Assembly: GCA_025331435.1 (NCBI GenBank)
Contig: JAIWNI010000245.1
Location: forward strand, 1-17,745
Source: Choanephora cucurbitarum
Lineage: Eukaryota; Mucoromycota; Mucoromycetes; Mucorales; Choanephoraceae
Direction of reading: 5' to 3'
DNA length: 17,745 nt
In this document: positions 7,567 to 16,699 of the stretch, piece after piece
How the letters are laid out: every line of letters starts with the position of its first letter
How positions within the stretch are numbered: position 1 is the first letter of the stretch
Translations under genes and position numbers: made by a program
The notes under the pieces: model-generated
The model's input: only the letters and a program-made list of their open reading frames with translations
What the model was told of the DNA's origin: nothing
Databases searched by the model: none

Positions 7567-9551
7567 ATGCCTACCATTCCTCAAGAAGGTATGGAATAGA
7601 AATAGAAAAAAGAGTTTCGTGTTTTTTTAATGTATCCATATAGCTCTTGATTTCGTCAAGTTTGTCAACAATTCACCTTCGCCTTTCCATGCTACCTTTG
7701 AAGCTGCCAAGTTATTGAAGGCTGCAGGTTTCCAAGAAATAAAGGAACGTGACAGTTGGAACAACGGTACTATTAAGCGTCAAGGAAAATACTACTTCAC
7801 TCGTAATGGTTCTGCTATTGTTGCATTTGAAGTCGGTGGTAAATACAACCCAGGTAACGGTTTCTCTATTGTTGGTGCTCATACAGACTCTCCTTGTCTC
7901 AAGGTCAAGCCTATTTCTAAGAAAGAAAAGTCTGGTTACCTTGAAGTTGGTGTTCAACTCTATGGTGGTGGTATCTGGTAAGCTATCTCAAAGATCGCAA
8001 GGAGGTATCCAAGAGGACTTATGAAAACCCTTTTAAAACAGGCATACTTGGTTTGATAGAGATTTAAGTGTTGCTGGTCGTGTACTTGTTGAACAAGAAG
8101 ATGGTACATTTAAGCATACTTTGGTGAAGGTGGACAGGTAATTATTTTTCTTTTTAAGGAAAAAAAAAGAGAAGAATTCTGATATGGATGCCCTTTTTTT
8201 TTTTTATTTCTATGTCAGACCCATTTTGCGTATTCCTACTTTAGCTATTCACTTGGATCGTACTGCCAACGATGGCGTAAGTTGAAATATGAGGGAGGAT
8301 TTCTTCTTTTTTTTTTTACAGCGATATTGATTGTTAAATATAGTTCACTTTCAACAAGGAGACTCAACTAGCTCCCATCTTAGCAACAGCTGCTAAAGCG
8401 TAAGTCATAAAGAAGAAATACTTGACTTTTCTGGGCATGTATTGATCTTTCTTTCTCTGTTTTTTTTGTGTCTTTAGTCAACTCTCTGGTGTTCAAGCTA
8501 CTGAAGGTGTTGAATCTCAAGCTCATCATCATCCTGTATTGATCCAAATTTTGGCTGATGAAATGAATGTCAAACGTAAGTAAATTATAGGACTTCAATG
8601 GTTGTGTTTGCTTATTCTCTTTCAAAAAAAAAGCTGCTCAAATTCATGACTTTGAATTGGCTGTTTATGATACACAACCCTCTACTATTGGTGGTGCATG
8701 CAACGAATTCATCTTTTCACCTCGTTTGGATAACCTTGGCATGTCCTACTGTAGTATTCGTGCCCTTGCCGAAGCCAAGCATTTGGACAAAGATACCAAT
8801 ATTCGTATTGCTGCTCTCTTTGACAATGAAGAAATTGGATCACAAACAGCTCACGGTGCTGACTCTAACTTGTTGCCTACAACTTTGCAACGTTTGGCCA
8901 ACACTCATGTTGTTGATGCAGATGCTGTATCTCCTACTGCTTTTGAGGAATCTTTGTTGAAGAGTGTTTTGGTCAGTGCTGATATGGCTCATGCCATTCA
9001 TCCCAACTATGCTGAAAAGCATGAAGAAAACCATCGTCCTGAAATGCACAAGGGTACTGTCATTAAAGTGAATGCCAATCAACGTTATGCTACCACAGCT
9101 ATTACCAGTTTGGTATTGAAACAATTGGCCAAGAAGCACCAAATTCCTATTCAAGTAAGCGAGCCAGCAAACTTTATACTTTGAAACTAACAAGAGAGGA
9201 TAGGAATTTGTTGTACGTAATGATTCACCCTGTGGTTCTACCATTGGTCCTATGTTAAGTGCCAAGCTTGGTCTTCGTACTGTTGGTAAGTAGTCAAGTA
9301 AACAAAAAAAGAGAGAGAGAGAAAAAAAGCTGACACGATAGGAATCAGATATCGGTAATCCTCAATTGAGTATGCACTCTATTCGTGAAACAGGCGGTAC
9401 AGATGATGTCAAGCATGGTATCGATCTTTTGAGAGTAAGTGTTGAATACCATTTCTTTCTTTGTGTATGTGTAGGCTTATGGATACACTATTTTGCATAG
9501 GTATTTTATGAGGAATTTGCTGAATTAGAACAAAAGTTCATTGTTGACTAA
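7567..9551 (+). CDS. DNPEP: Aspartyl aminopeptidase, peptidase family M18 (ten exons)
   Basis: Cytosolic (or Cvt-targeted) zinc metallopeptidase that removes N-terminal Asp/Glu from peptides; related to human DNPEP and yeast Ape4/Ape1. Exons read from GT-AG sites: 7567-7588, 7644-7977, 8042-8137, 8219-8276, 8344-8399, 8478-8575, 8634-9154, 9204-9285, 9349-9434 and 9501-9551. They total 1404 nt and 467 aa, close to the 475 aa of the human enzyme. Metal and catalytic residues are all in place: His87 (AHTDSPCLKVKP), Asp254 (SPRLDNLGM), Glu287/Glu288 (FDNEEIGS), Asp338 (SADMAHAIHPNY) and His432 (SMHSIRE). MPTIPQE starts directly, with no Ape1-like propeptide, which favours the DNPEP/Ape4 type. 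Introns are 49-81 nt. Intron 4 contains an unused TTTTACAG before the acceptor at 8343. Nothing appears broken. Confidence 0.97.
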
Positions 9552-9626
9552 ATCAAGGAGTTTCAAGACAAAAGAAAAAAAAGGGGGGCTAATATTTTCT
9601 CCAAAAACAGATTTTTCCCTTTAAGA

Positions 9627-9632
9627 AATAAA
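9627..9632 (+). terminator. Putative poly(A) signal AATAAA
   Basis: AATAAA 76 nt after the aminopeptidase stop codon, followed by a T-rich stretch, fits a fungal 3'-end signal. The next gene's ATG is only 53 nt further on, so this short gap must also hold that gene's 5' end. Confidence 0.5.
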
Positions 9633-9684
9633 CCTTTTTTTTTTGCTGGATTTTTGTCTTTTTTTCTTCCTTTAGTTCAAGATA

Positions 9685-11006
9685 ATGGAAGCAGAGTCAT
9701 CTAGCAATTTGTATCAAACTCTCAGCTTGCATAAATCAGCCACAACAGGAGATATCAAAAGAGTTTGTAAAAACAGGGTCAACTTGTTATTCCAAAAGGA
9801 TAAAAATGTCATTGACAAGTCTTTTATGGGGATATTTTAGGCCTATCGAAAATTAGCATTACGCTATCATCCTGATAAAAATCCACATAGTGCAGATCAA
9901 GTAAACTATCTCTACAGCATACTACATTCTATAAGATAACTGAATCAATGATATTTTTTTCATTAGTTTAAAGAAATCAGCCACGCGTATGAAATCTTGA
10001 GCGATCCACGCAAAAAGAGGATTTATGACAAATATGGTGATTTGGGACTTCAGATGATGGATACGGTGGTAGGCCCTTTATTTGATCCAGACACAGAATC
10101 ACTTATCTGTACCTGGCTGATGGGCCTTTCACTCTTCTTTGCTTTGTTTATTGTATTCTTGGTCTTTTTGACAGTCCGAATCGATGCCATTGTTACGTGG
10201 GCTTGGTCTGTAGTATGGATACCTGTTTGGATCATGCATGGTATGCTATTGATGTTTCATCCATTAAGACAGCCCATGAGGCTGGTATACTTTTTTTTGC
10301 TACTGGTGTTCCAGATCTTCATTGTGATGCGATTGGATCAACAGGTGATGTGGCCCATACGTCTCGTATGTGTCCCTTATTTCGTATTCGAAGCAGTCGT
10401 CTGTCTAGCGAGTCTAGGTCAGATCGTTCGCGATTCATCAAAGCGTATACCAATCTTTATGTTTTCACAGTTATGGATGCCTTGTATGCGATGTTGTACT
10501 GTCTTGCTCATCAGTTTACGTGCCGACAGGATTATCACTTGTTCTTGGGCTGTCGTGTTTTTGCCTACCTATTTGATGGGACTCAAATGGGCTATTGAGT
10601 TGGTGATACGGTACTATCAGTTCTCCCGGCAACAACAACAACAACAGCAACAACAACAGATGATGACATTAGTATTGGGTGCGGTTATATGGGTTGTTAT
10701 GGGCCTGCTTTGCTATACTTTAATTGGCCTGATAGCCAAGAGATTGGATGGTACTTTATCCATCTCAATGTCTACTATCTTTATCCCACTTTTTATTGTA
10801 TTTGTAAGTTGAATTGTTTCAAATGAGATTTTCGGGATTAACTAACAAGCACAAACATATCGTAGTCTTTTTGTTTATGTTGCTCAGGATGTTGTCTTCC
10901 TTGCCTGTTGATGATATCTTCTTATTCAAACCTGGATGAAGGTTCATTTCCAGGACAACTCATAACTAAAAGAATCACTGCTTCTGAGGAACTTGGTTAT
11001 GCATAA
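9685..11006 (+). CDS. J-domain / TMEM185-like multi-pass membrane protein
   Basis: Predicted membrane-anchored Hsp40 co-chaperone of 371 aa from four exons: 9685-9762, 9841-9900, 9967-10803 and 10866-11006. The J-domain covers about residues 7-69, with the Hsp70-stimulating HPD at 36-38 (RYHPDKNP) and FKEISHAYEILSDP. From about residue 95 the protein is strongly hydrophobic and matches the TMEM185 (transmembrane Fragile-X-F) pattern: RIDAIVTWAWSVVWIPVWI, LRADRIITCSWAVVFLPTYL and IAKRLDGTLSISMSTIFIPL, the repeated Arg/Leu-Asp...W/F-P loops of that family. A run of glutamines (10629-10659) sits in a loop between helices. The last exon begins with a cysteine cluster (SFCLCCSGCCLPCLL), a plausible palmitoylation site at the membrane. 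ATG 9685 is the first in-frame ATG before the J-domain. The client is unknown; an ER or Golgi location is inferred from the helices. Confidence 0.85.
10629..10660 (+). repeat. CAA/CAG triplet run (poly-Gln)
   Basis: About ten Gln codons, mixed CAA and CAG, within the coding exon of the J-domain membrane protein. They expand a loop between predicted membrane helices. Length polymorphism between strains would be expected. Confidence 0.85.
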
Positions 11007-11977
11007 TATCTTTATTTGTGCCCATGTATTTTGTTTATATGCTCTTTTTGTTATTATCATTATTATTATTTTGCTGTAAAAAAGATCCTTTTTTGATATT
11101 TGAGAAACGTATCTGATTTGGATACTTGGCTCAAAAAAGAGAGTTGTAAGAGAAATCACATGTGCTATGGTGGGCGCCAAATTAAGAGAAACTTCTTGTC
11201 TTTGTACAGCCTTGGATTTTCTTAACGAGAGTCAAAAACGAAGACTCGGATCGAACCCGTTGAGTCATCGTATCAGTATCCATAATCGGTATTACTTGAT
11301 TTCAGCGGCTTTAAACTAAGTAAGGTTGTCAGAAAGACTACTAAGAAATGTTCAATGGGGTTACTTGATAATCGTTTGTGGATTGTCGTCATGTTAAGCT
11401 GGCTCAGGTACCGTTGAGCCAATCTTGATTTGATATCGTCAAACAGAGATCGAATCGATACTCTTATGTTCGAGTGCAAGATAGTAAAAAGAATCAAAAC
11501 TTTAGGCTTTTGCAACAATGCAAATGACCCTAACAATATCCAATTCAAAGCCGTTTAGAGACCAACCGAGCAACAAAATATAACAGTTTCATATGCAGCA
11601 CACGCACACAGCAATTATAACACAAGTTAAAAAGAAACAATGTATTACATGACTTGATTCGCAAAGAGAAAGATAAATAAAAGTATATCATGTCAATGAA
11701 AAAGCATATAAAAGCAGAGACAGGTAAAGTGGCTCATATCACATTCAAATGCGGTAGTGCATTTATTTGCGAGATTCATATGAACTTTGTATCAGAGTTT
11801 CAAGTAGAGTAGAATAAAAGGTCATGCTCTACAATTGTGCAGCTGTGCATTTGATTTCCTGAGGATATGCAGTTTTGATTTCTTGAACCTGCAATCTTCG
11901 TCAGCGCAAATTAAATATTTTCTTTATGCAGTCTGTCTATTTCCAGAAAATGGCGTGATACAGGTGGGTGCCGTATA
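11007..11977. other. Intergenic interval with small ORFs only
   Basis: It holds the 3' region of the J-domain gene, including an ATT-rich stretch (about 11050-11072). A minus-strand frame at 11273-11548 and a 40-codon + ORF at 11690-11812 (MSMKKHIKAETGKVAHITF...) have no recognisable family. A 7-bp hairpin with an 8-nt loop lies at 11400-11421 (TGGCTCA / TGAGCCA). No gene can be supported. Confidence 0.45.
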
Positions 11978-12003
11978 AAACCTGTGTACTCGGAGTTTGA
12001 ATA
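11978..12003 (+). repeat. Left 26-bp TIR
   Basis: Matches the reverse complement of 13382-13407 at 24 of 26 positions; both differences are transitions. TA precedes it at 11976-11977. Confidence 0.75.
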
Positions 12004-12084
12004 GTACTGATCAAGCCACAGAGTCAGAAATTACATTTTACACTTTTTCATCTTTTTTGCTCTATAATAAACCACACTCGAATC

Positions 12085-12705
12085 ATGAATCAATTGACAG
12101 ATAAAGAATATCGAAAGAAAAGCTACTTTAAGAATTAGTTTCCAGATGGTAAGCATTTTGAAAGATTTACTATTGAGCCACGTAAGGGTCTAGAAGATAC
12201 ATTCAACAAGTGCAATCTTGATATCGGCTGGGCACTGACAGGAGGTTCAAGAAAGAACATCAAAGGTTGCCCTACTCGTTACAATAAATGCCTTGGTGCA
12301 GTTTATTGTGATCAAGAAATCTGTCCTTTTTTTAATAAAGATATGAGACTTTCTTATACGCTAGAAAAAATAAAAACGCAGACCTGCTTTCATTGTAAAG
12401 AAGCATTAAAGCATAGGGAATGTAAAGTAGCTGTCAGATTTACTTTGATTTACGACGAAATTAGTAATTTGGCTAGCTGCGCTGTTAAGTGCAAAGGCAG
12501 GCACTCTCATGACAAATACAAGAGACTCCAATGCTCTCTCTCTCCTAGTTTGCGCTCTCTTTTGTCTGTTTCTCCTGTCTATGAGCTTAGCATGTGCTTT
12601 CAGCGGCAGGATGAATCAAAGATTGAATGCAAAGTACAAGATGTGTTGCCCTTTATTAAGGGAAAATATCCTACTATGCGTCAATTTTACAGTGCAAAAA
12701 AGTAG
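12085..12705 (+). pseudogene. GCM/FLYWCH-like zinc-binding domain ORF, one early TAG
   Basis: From ATG 12085 the frame runs 206 codons to TAG 12703, interrupted only by TAG at 12136-12138 (codon 18). The protein has a Cys/His series of the WRKY-GCM1/FLYWCH type: Cys75-x4-Cys80, Cys101-x2-Cys104, Cys113 and His140-x-His142 (GRHSHDKY). Before it come FPDGKHFERF and WALTGGSRKNIKGCPTRYNKC, which resemble the N-terminal DNA-binding domains of Mucoromycete transposon-related proteins; this is by memory of motifs, not a search. The role inferred is DNA binding, either in a transposase N-terminus or a domesticated factor. The early stop suggests decay, unless translation begins later or the stop lies in an intron (a GTAAGC donor follows at 12151). 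It sits inside the TA-flanked element. Confidence 0.55.
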
Positions 12706-12854
12706 AAAAATCAGAAATAAAAGCAAAAAGAAATAAGTAACTTGAGAATTCAGTTCGAAGCAACATAGCATAAAGAGTTACTTTACAAGTCAAGACAGAA
12801 CTCAAGATGCGGTAACTTTAAAAGGAATTTGATTTCTGAGGAATCTATCCCTGA

Positions 12855-13208
12855 ATTTCTCTTCATCGTGGATTCATAAAGTTTGTTGACCACAAAAGCG
12901 AATTGAAAGAAGACGATTACCAGGCTTACTTTATAGACACTTTTTCTATTAATGTACCTACTGTTCAGTGGCCTCAAAAGCCTAAATATGCATTGCATGC
13001 CAGAGTATATTCAACTCACACATCTGGTGTGCATTATTTTACAGTTGGTAAAGTGCAATCATCTGAAAGCAAGACCACACTTTACAAAATAGACAATCTC
13101 AGCTACTCATCGAAGTGCTTGAAAGAGCTTAGCGACTCTTTTGAATGTCCTCAAGAGCTTCTAAGAGCAAGAAGCACAATCTTTGTTTGCTATATGCTCA
13201 AACGCTAA
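12855..13208 (+). pseudogene. Second open frame inside the 1.43-kb element
   Basis: Open for 117 codons after TGA 12852 and without an ATG near the start. It reads GFIKFVDHKSELKEDDYQAY, INVPTVQWPQKPKYALHARV, a Ser/Thr-rich centre, and ends FVCYMLKR just before TAA at 13206. Composition and order suggest the 3' part of the gene that begins with the zinc-domain ORF, separated from it by about 150 bp holding stops or an intron. No motif is recognised. Confidence 0.4.
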
Positions 13209-13381
13209 TTTCGCTTTTTTCTTATTTTTTTCTTTATCATATCAACAAGCATAATATGTTTTAACACAGATATGCTGTTTTATTCTATTTGTTCAAATCG
13301 TAGTGATATGAATGTTTTCTCAAAACTGATTAGTACAATTTAAAGAAGCTAAAGTCCAGTGACAGCTTTTACTTTTTTATA

Positions 13382-13407
13382 TATTTAAACTCCGGGTACA
13401 CAGGTTT
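13382..13407 (-). repeat. Right 26-bp TIR
   Basis: Partner of 11978-12003. TA follows at 13408-13409. Confidence 0.75.
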
Positions 13408-14083
13408 TATCTGCCCTCTGATAAATTCAGGTTTTGCATGAATATTTGAAAATCAATTTAATTGACAACTTTTAACAGCCTTTTTGTTCTTATTCATTAT
13501 TTCTTTTGTTGATTGTAAAATGGAGGTAACTTTCTTGAAGTCTCATGGTGCTTACGTGTATTGGTTGTAATGTATAAACAGAACAAACAAATACGACATA
13601 TCAGTACTAACATTCTCTTTTGTTATTGTTATACTCTTGTTACTTTTGTTACTCTTACATTTCTCATTGCTTCTACTATACTTTTTACTTTTGCTGTTAC
13701 TCTAGATATTGTAAAGTCTTTGTAATATCTGACCTCTGTAATGAAGTACAAACCAGCCCGCGCATATCTAGAAGACAATCCTGAAGGCAGCCTCAATGAA
13801 TTCCTCAAAAGTCATGCAGAGTTTGTCAACTCTTTACAAATTAAAAGTCTTTCAGCTCTTAAAGAATAATATTATACATGCCCATGTTGACACTCACCTT
13901 TTCACATGTCTACTTTTTTTTGTTTAAAACTGTTTATTAAGAAAATAATTGAATATGAGCCATTCGCCAGAGAGGTGTGATCGGAAGAGTCGTTACTAAA
14001 AATTAACGTAATCGATTAAATTTTGTTACAACCAAAGTTTCAGAAAAAGGAATATCTTGACAAATGAAAGTCCAGTGACTATA
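13408..14083. other. Intergenic stretch, no supported gene
   Basis: Contains a T-rich region with repeated TTGTTAC/TTACTCT words (about 13618-13705) and a 42-codon ORF at 13741-13869 (MKYKPARAYLEDNPEGSLNEF...). That ORF has coding-like composition but no known family. It could be a small gene or an exon; evidence is thin. Confidence 0.35.
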
Positions 14084-14410
14084 CTAAATAGCTCTTGCTA
14101 AGGCAATGCAAAGACCTAAGAATGGAGTGGATGGGACAATTAATGACCAAAGATCTGAGACGATATGGAACTGCTGGAAAGCCATATAGGGGATGTGAGT
14201 CCGCAGAACGAGAGACCATAACTCCCACTTGACCGGACATTCGACCAGTAGATGTTGTCCTGCTTCAATGAAAGCCGCTCAAAAGAAACAAGACTGGAGA
14301 ACATCAAGGAGAAAGCACGAAATAGACTTCTGGCAATGGAGTTTATGATTGACTATTTGGTACCACATGGATCTACATTTATGTGCTAAAATTAAGAACC
14401 AAAAAAAGCG
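14084..14410 (-). pseudogene. LINE reverse transcriptase C-terminal remnant
   Basis: The minus strand reads as one frame with a single internal TGA (14281-14279) and ends at TAG 14086-14084. It shows the conserved tail of non-LTR retrotransposon polymerases (zf-RVT type): an F-W block followed by HKCRSMWYQIVNHKLHC, then the Cys/His remnant EAGQHLLVECPVKWELW and a hydrophobic end (DLWSLIVPSTPF). Only this 3' portion is visible, as expected for a 5'-truncated LINE insertion. The first Cys pair of the zinc knuckle appears degraded. No endonuclease or RT catalytic (YADD) region lies in the window. Confidence 0.65.
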
Positions 14411-14557
14411 TCAGGTAATGGAGGAAAGAGGAGAATCAGTAGGATTAGGGACAAAATCTCAATGAAAATTGCACAAAATTCGATTGGACAAATCCTCTCA
14501 AAATGATGAGTTGTGTACTAATGTCTTGAAAGGGCGAAGATTCACTTCAGAAGATAA

Positions 14558-14792
14558 TTCAGAAGATTCAACGATGGCACCAAGCAGGCGGGGACTAAGG
14601 TACAGGCGAGACAAGAAAAGTCCATTTCAGAGCTGCGCGAATGTCAGGTCCGGTGGAAGAAGCGGACGAAAGCAGTTGCGGAATTCATCAATGGTAATGA
14701 AGTGTTTAAGGAGGAAGGACCTACTTCTGGAAGCTAAAAGCCCAATGACCTTCGAAAACATCGAGGAAGCTGTCAGAGAGGGGGATTTTTAA
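14558..14792 (+). pseudogene. Charged helical ORF fragment, frameshifted
   Basis: One frame reads DGTKQAGTKVQARQEKSISE...VRWKKRTKAVAEFINGNEVF and stops at TAA 14735. The +1 frame continues KSPMTFENIEEAVREGDF to TAA 14792. Together they look like one protein broken by a frameshift near 14735. The charged, helix-forming composition and position between transposon remnants suggest an ORF1-like or other repeat-borne protein. The family is not identified. Confidence 0.35.
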
Positions 14793-15032
14793 TAAGATGG
14801 AGAGGTTGCAATCTGCAGAAATCGTCGGGTGATCGTTTTCCGGAAATTTCGGCAAGAAGAAAAACAAGACATGCATAAAGTGACCTTGATCTAAGCTACA
14901 AAAATTTCGTAGCCGAGGAAAAAGACAGGTCAGAACAGAAAAATAAGTGTGGATAAAGGAACTCTGTAAGAGGCCAGACGAATAGCGATGAAGAAAAGAA
15001 TTATCAAAAGGATGAAAAAGTGCTTTTATCTA

Positions 15033-15218
15033 CAGTCATCCCCCGATTTAGGGAACGAAATATAAGGAACGATTTTGATTTAGGGAACGGTCTTGAGGGA
15101 ACCGAAGTTCGTTTAACGCTAAAAATCCCTGCTATTGCTATGAGAAATAGGGAACGATTTTGATTTAAGGAACGGTGTCGAGGGAACCAAGACTGTTCCC
15201 TAAATCGGGGGATGACTG
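15033..15218. mobile_element. 186-bp pogo/Fot1-like MITE
   Basis: Perfect 24-bp terminal inverted repeats (15033-15056 and 15195-15218) begin CAGTCATCCCCCG, and the element is flanked by TA at 15031-15032 and 15219-15220. CAG ends plus a TA duplication are typical of the pogo/Fot1/Tigger branch of Tc1-mariner. There is no coding capacity, so it would need a transposase in trans. Inside, a 38-bp unit occurs twice in direct orientation (15066-15103 and 15151-15188; 35 of 38 identical), rich in the word GGGAAC that is also found in the TIRs. Confidence 0.85.
15066..15188 (+). repeat. Two 38-bp direct repeats inside the MITE
   Basis: Units at 15066-15103 and 15151-15188 share GGAACGATTTTGATTT and end GAGGGAACC; three substitutions separate them and their starts are 85 bp apart. 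They extend the GGGAAC theme of the TIRs and may be subterminal transposase-binding repeats. Confidence 0.75.
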
Positions 15219-15499
15219 TACCAAACATGAAGGCTGTCTAGTTGAACTAAAAGACCTAAAAGGCCCTACACCTATCTTTTATCCTCCTCCCTCCAACTTT
15301 AAATTGGAGAAGTAATAGGAATTCTATTACACAGTCTCTGCCTTTAAGATAAATTTCTTCATATAACAAAAGCTAAATATGAGTGACACCGAAACCATAG
15401 TCTGGAGTGTAAACGTTTATGAAAATTGTTCGCTTATAAAGTGGATGTTTCTAATAAAATCGATGATTATAAACAACACCATTAAGACCCTCTATATGC

Positions 15500-15870
15500 C
15501 CAAATGACTTCCAGGCTTGAAAAAAGATTCATCCAGGATCATTGTCTGATAGCCTGAATTTAGCTCGTGAGGCAGCAGTCAATTTGGATTCTAATTGAAA
15601 TTGTCCAATGGCGACAAAAAACAGATTTGAAGGCTAAGCTTGACCTCAGCATGTCCACAATGGCAGCTATTGAACCGCTCAAAAAAGAATACTATCAACA
15701 ATCAAAACGAAGCTTTTGAGGTTGAGAGAATTGTCCCTGCTATTTCTAAGGCTACTCATCAAAGAATATTGGTAAACTCATCATCAGGCAATCGGTATCA
15801 GCACATAATAATCGTTTGGTTGAGGATCCTCGCCATTACCAAGCAAAGCGAATATTGACACTGATAGGGG
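15500..15870 (+). pseudogene. Possible gag-like retrotransposon remnant
   Basis: Short open pieces in shifting + frames: KKIHPGSLSDSLNLAREAAV (about 15520-15592), then AKLDLSMSTMAAIEPLKKEY, then NEAFEVERIVPAISKATHQRI, then HNNRLVEDPRHYQAKRILTL. The first piece resembles the 'PGSL.(E/D)AL.LARE' helix of Ty3/Gypsy gag proteins. The rest is unrecognised. Several stops and frameshifts separate the pieces, so this is a decayed sequence at best. Confidence 0.25.
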
Positions 15871-15986
15871 CTTAGATATGCAAATGATATTAGCCTTCCT
15901 ATTTCACATATCTGTAAATTAAGATAGAGCTACAAAAAGTAATACAACGAAATGGGAATACTAATATCGTTCGCATCCCCAGATTT

Positions 15987-16313
15987 TTACCAGTGTAAGT
16001 TATGAGCACTAGAAAAATTTCTGTTAAGTTGTTGGAAACCAAAACCTCTTCTGAAACTTTGGAGGTAAGAGTAACGAACTTTGCCTTGAATATTAAACAT
16101 GCTTGGGATTTTAAACTGATGTACAATAGTTTTTAGTGCTTTTTGGTGCTTTTTGGTGTGAATAACATCATCAAGAAAGACTTGGACAAAGTCAAGTAAC
16201 TCGTTGTTTGGAACGATGAAATGGAGTCTGTTTTCGTCATTCGTATCTAAAATAAAGGGTACCAAGTCAGACACTAAATCAATAAATAAGATAAGATAAC
16301 TGGCATCTTTATA
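15987..16313 (-). CDS. Unidentified open frame, possibly partial gene
   Basis: The minus strand is open for 108 codons after a TAA at 16316-16314, without an ATG near the beginning (the first in-frame GTG is at 16274). The text has coding character: LVPFILDTNDENRLHFIVPN, NELLDFVQVFLDDVIH, then a basic tail KVRYSYLQSFRRGFGFQQL. I do not recognise a family. It could be an exon preceded by an intron, or a decayed gene. The surrounding repeats favour decay. Confidence 0.3.
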   Translation of the reverse strand, partial: YKDASYLILFIDLVSDLVPFILDTNDENRLHFIVPNNELLDFVQVFLDDVIHTKKHQKALKTIVHQFKIPSMFNIQGKVRYSYLQSFRRGFGFQQLNRNFSSAHNLHW

Positions 16314-16699
16314 TTACTTCATGCTCATAATTGCTTCCTCTATTAGAGAAGATTAGCGATAATCTAAACAAGCCTGACAGTTCTGGTGAGAAGGAAACGG
16401 TAGTGATGACGAATAAAACCTATTCAGAGCTACCGCTATTAAGTTGCACTGGTTAATACAGAGGGGAGTGAGTTCATTTTTTCCCGTCATTTCTTCTCAA
16501 GGGAGTGAGTTGAGGGGAGTAAAGTGTCGATTTAATCCTCTCTCAGTTAACCGCCGTTGAAGAAAAAATAAAGCTGAATGTATAGATCTGACCTGGTTGA
16601 AAAATCAAGAAGGCGGTATCTACTTGAACTGCACGCAACTTTAAGAAGGATTGAAGAGATTTTCGTATATTCTGTCTCTCATCAAGAAATGCGAATATT

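Larger units (their letters stand above)
11978..13407. mobile_element. TA-flanked 1.43-kb element with 26-bp TIRs
   Basis: The outer ends are 26-bp inverted repeats (11978-12003 and 13382-13407) with two mismatches. They begin AAACCTGTGTAC and end GTACACAGGTTT, and each is flanked by TA (11976-11977 and 13408-13409). The interior contains two + open frames (12085-12705 and 12855-13208). No transposase catalytic triad is visible, so it is probably a decayed or non-autonomous DDE-type element. The family is not identified. The TIR divergence suggests it is older than the element at 3391-5342. Confidence 0.7.

Noticed and set aside
8840..9265. Minus-strand open frame of 141 codons
   Set aside because: It lies antisense to aminopeptidase exons 7-8, which carry the catalytic residues; it is a shadow of that frame.
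10197..10598. Plus-strand open frame of 133 codons
   Set aside because: It overlaps the membrane-domain exon of the J-domain protein in another frame, and only that exon's frame shows family motifs.
11228..11300. tRNA-like B-box (GGGTTCGATCC on the minus strand)
   Set aside because: The flanks do not form a proper T-stem, no acceptor stem or anticodon arm can be drawn upstream, and the A-box is absent.
13351..14080. Direct repeat AAAGTCCAGTGAC at 13351 and 14067
   Set aside because: A 13-nt match in a window this size is expected by chance, and the flanks do not match.
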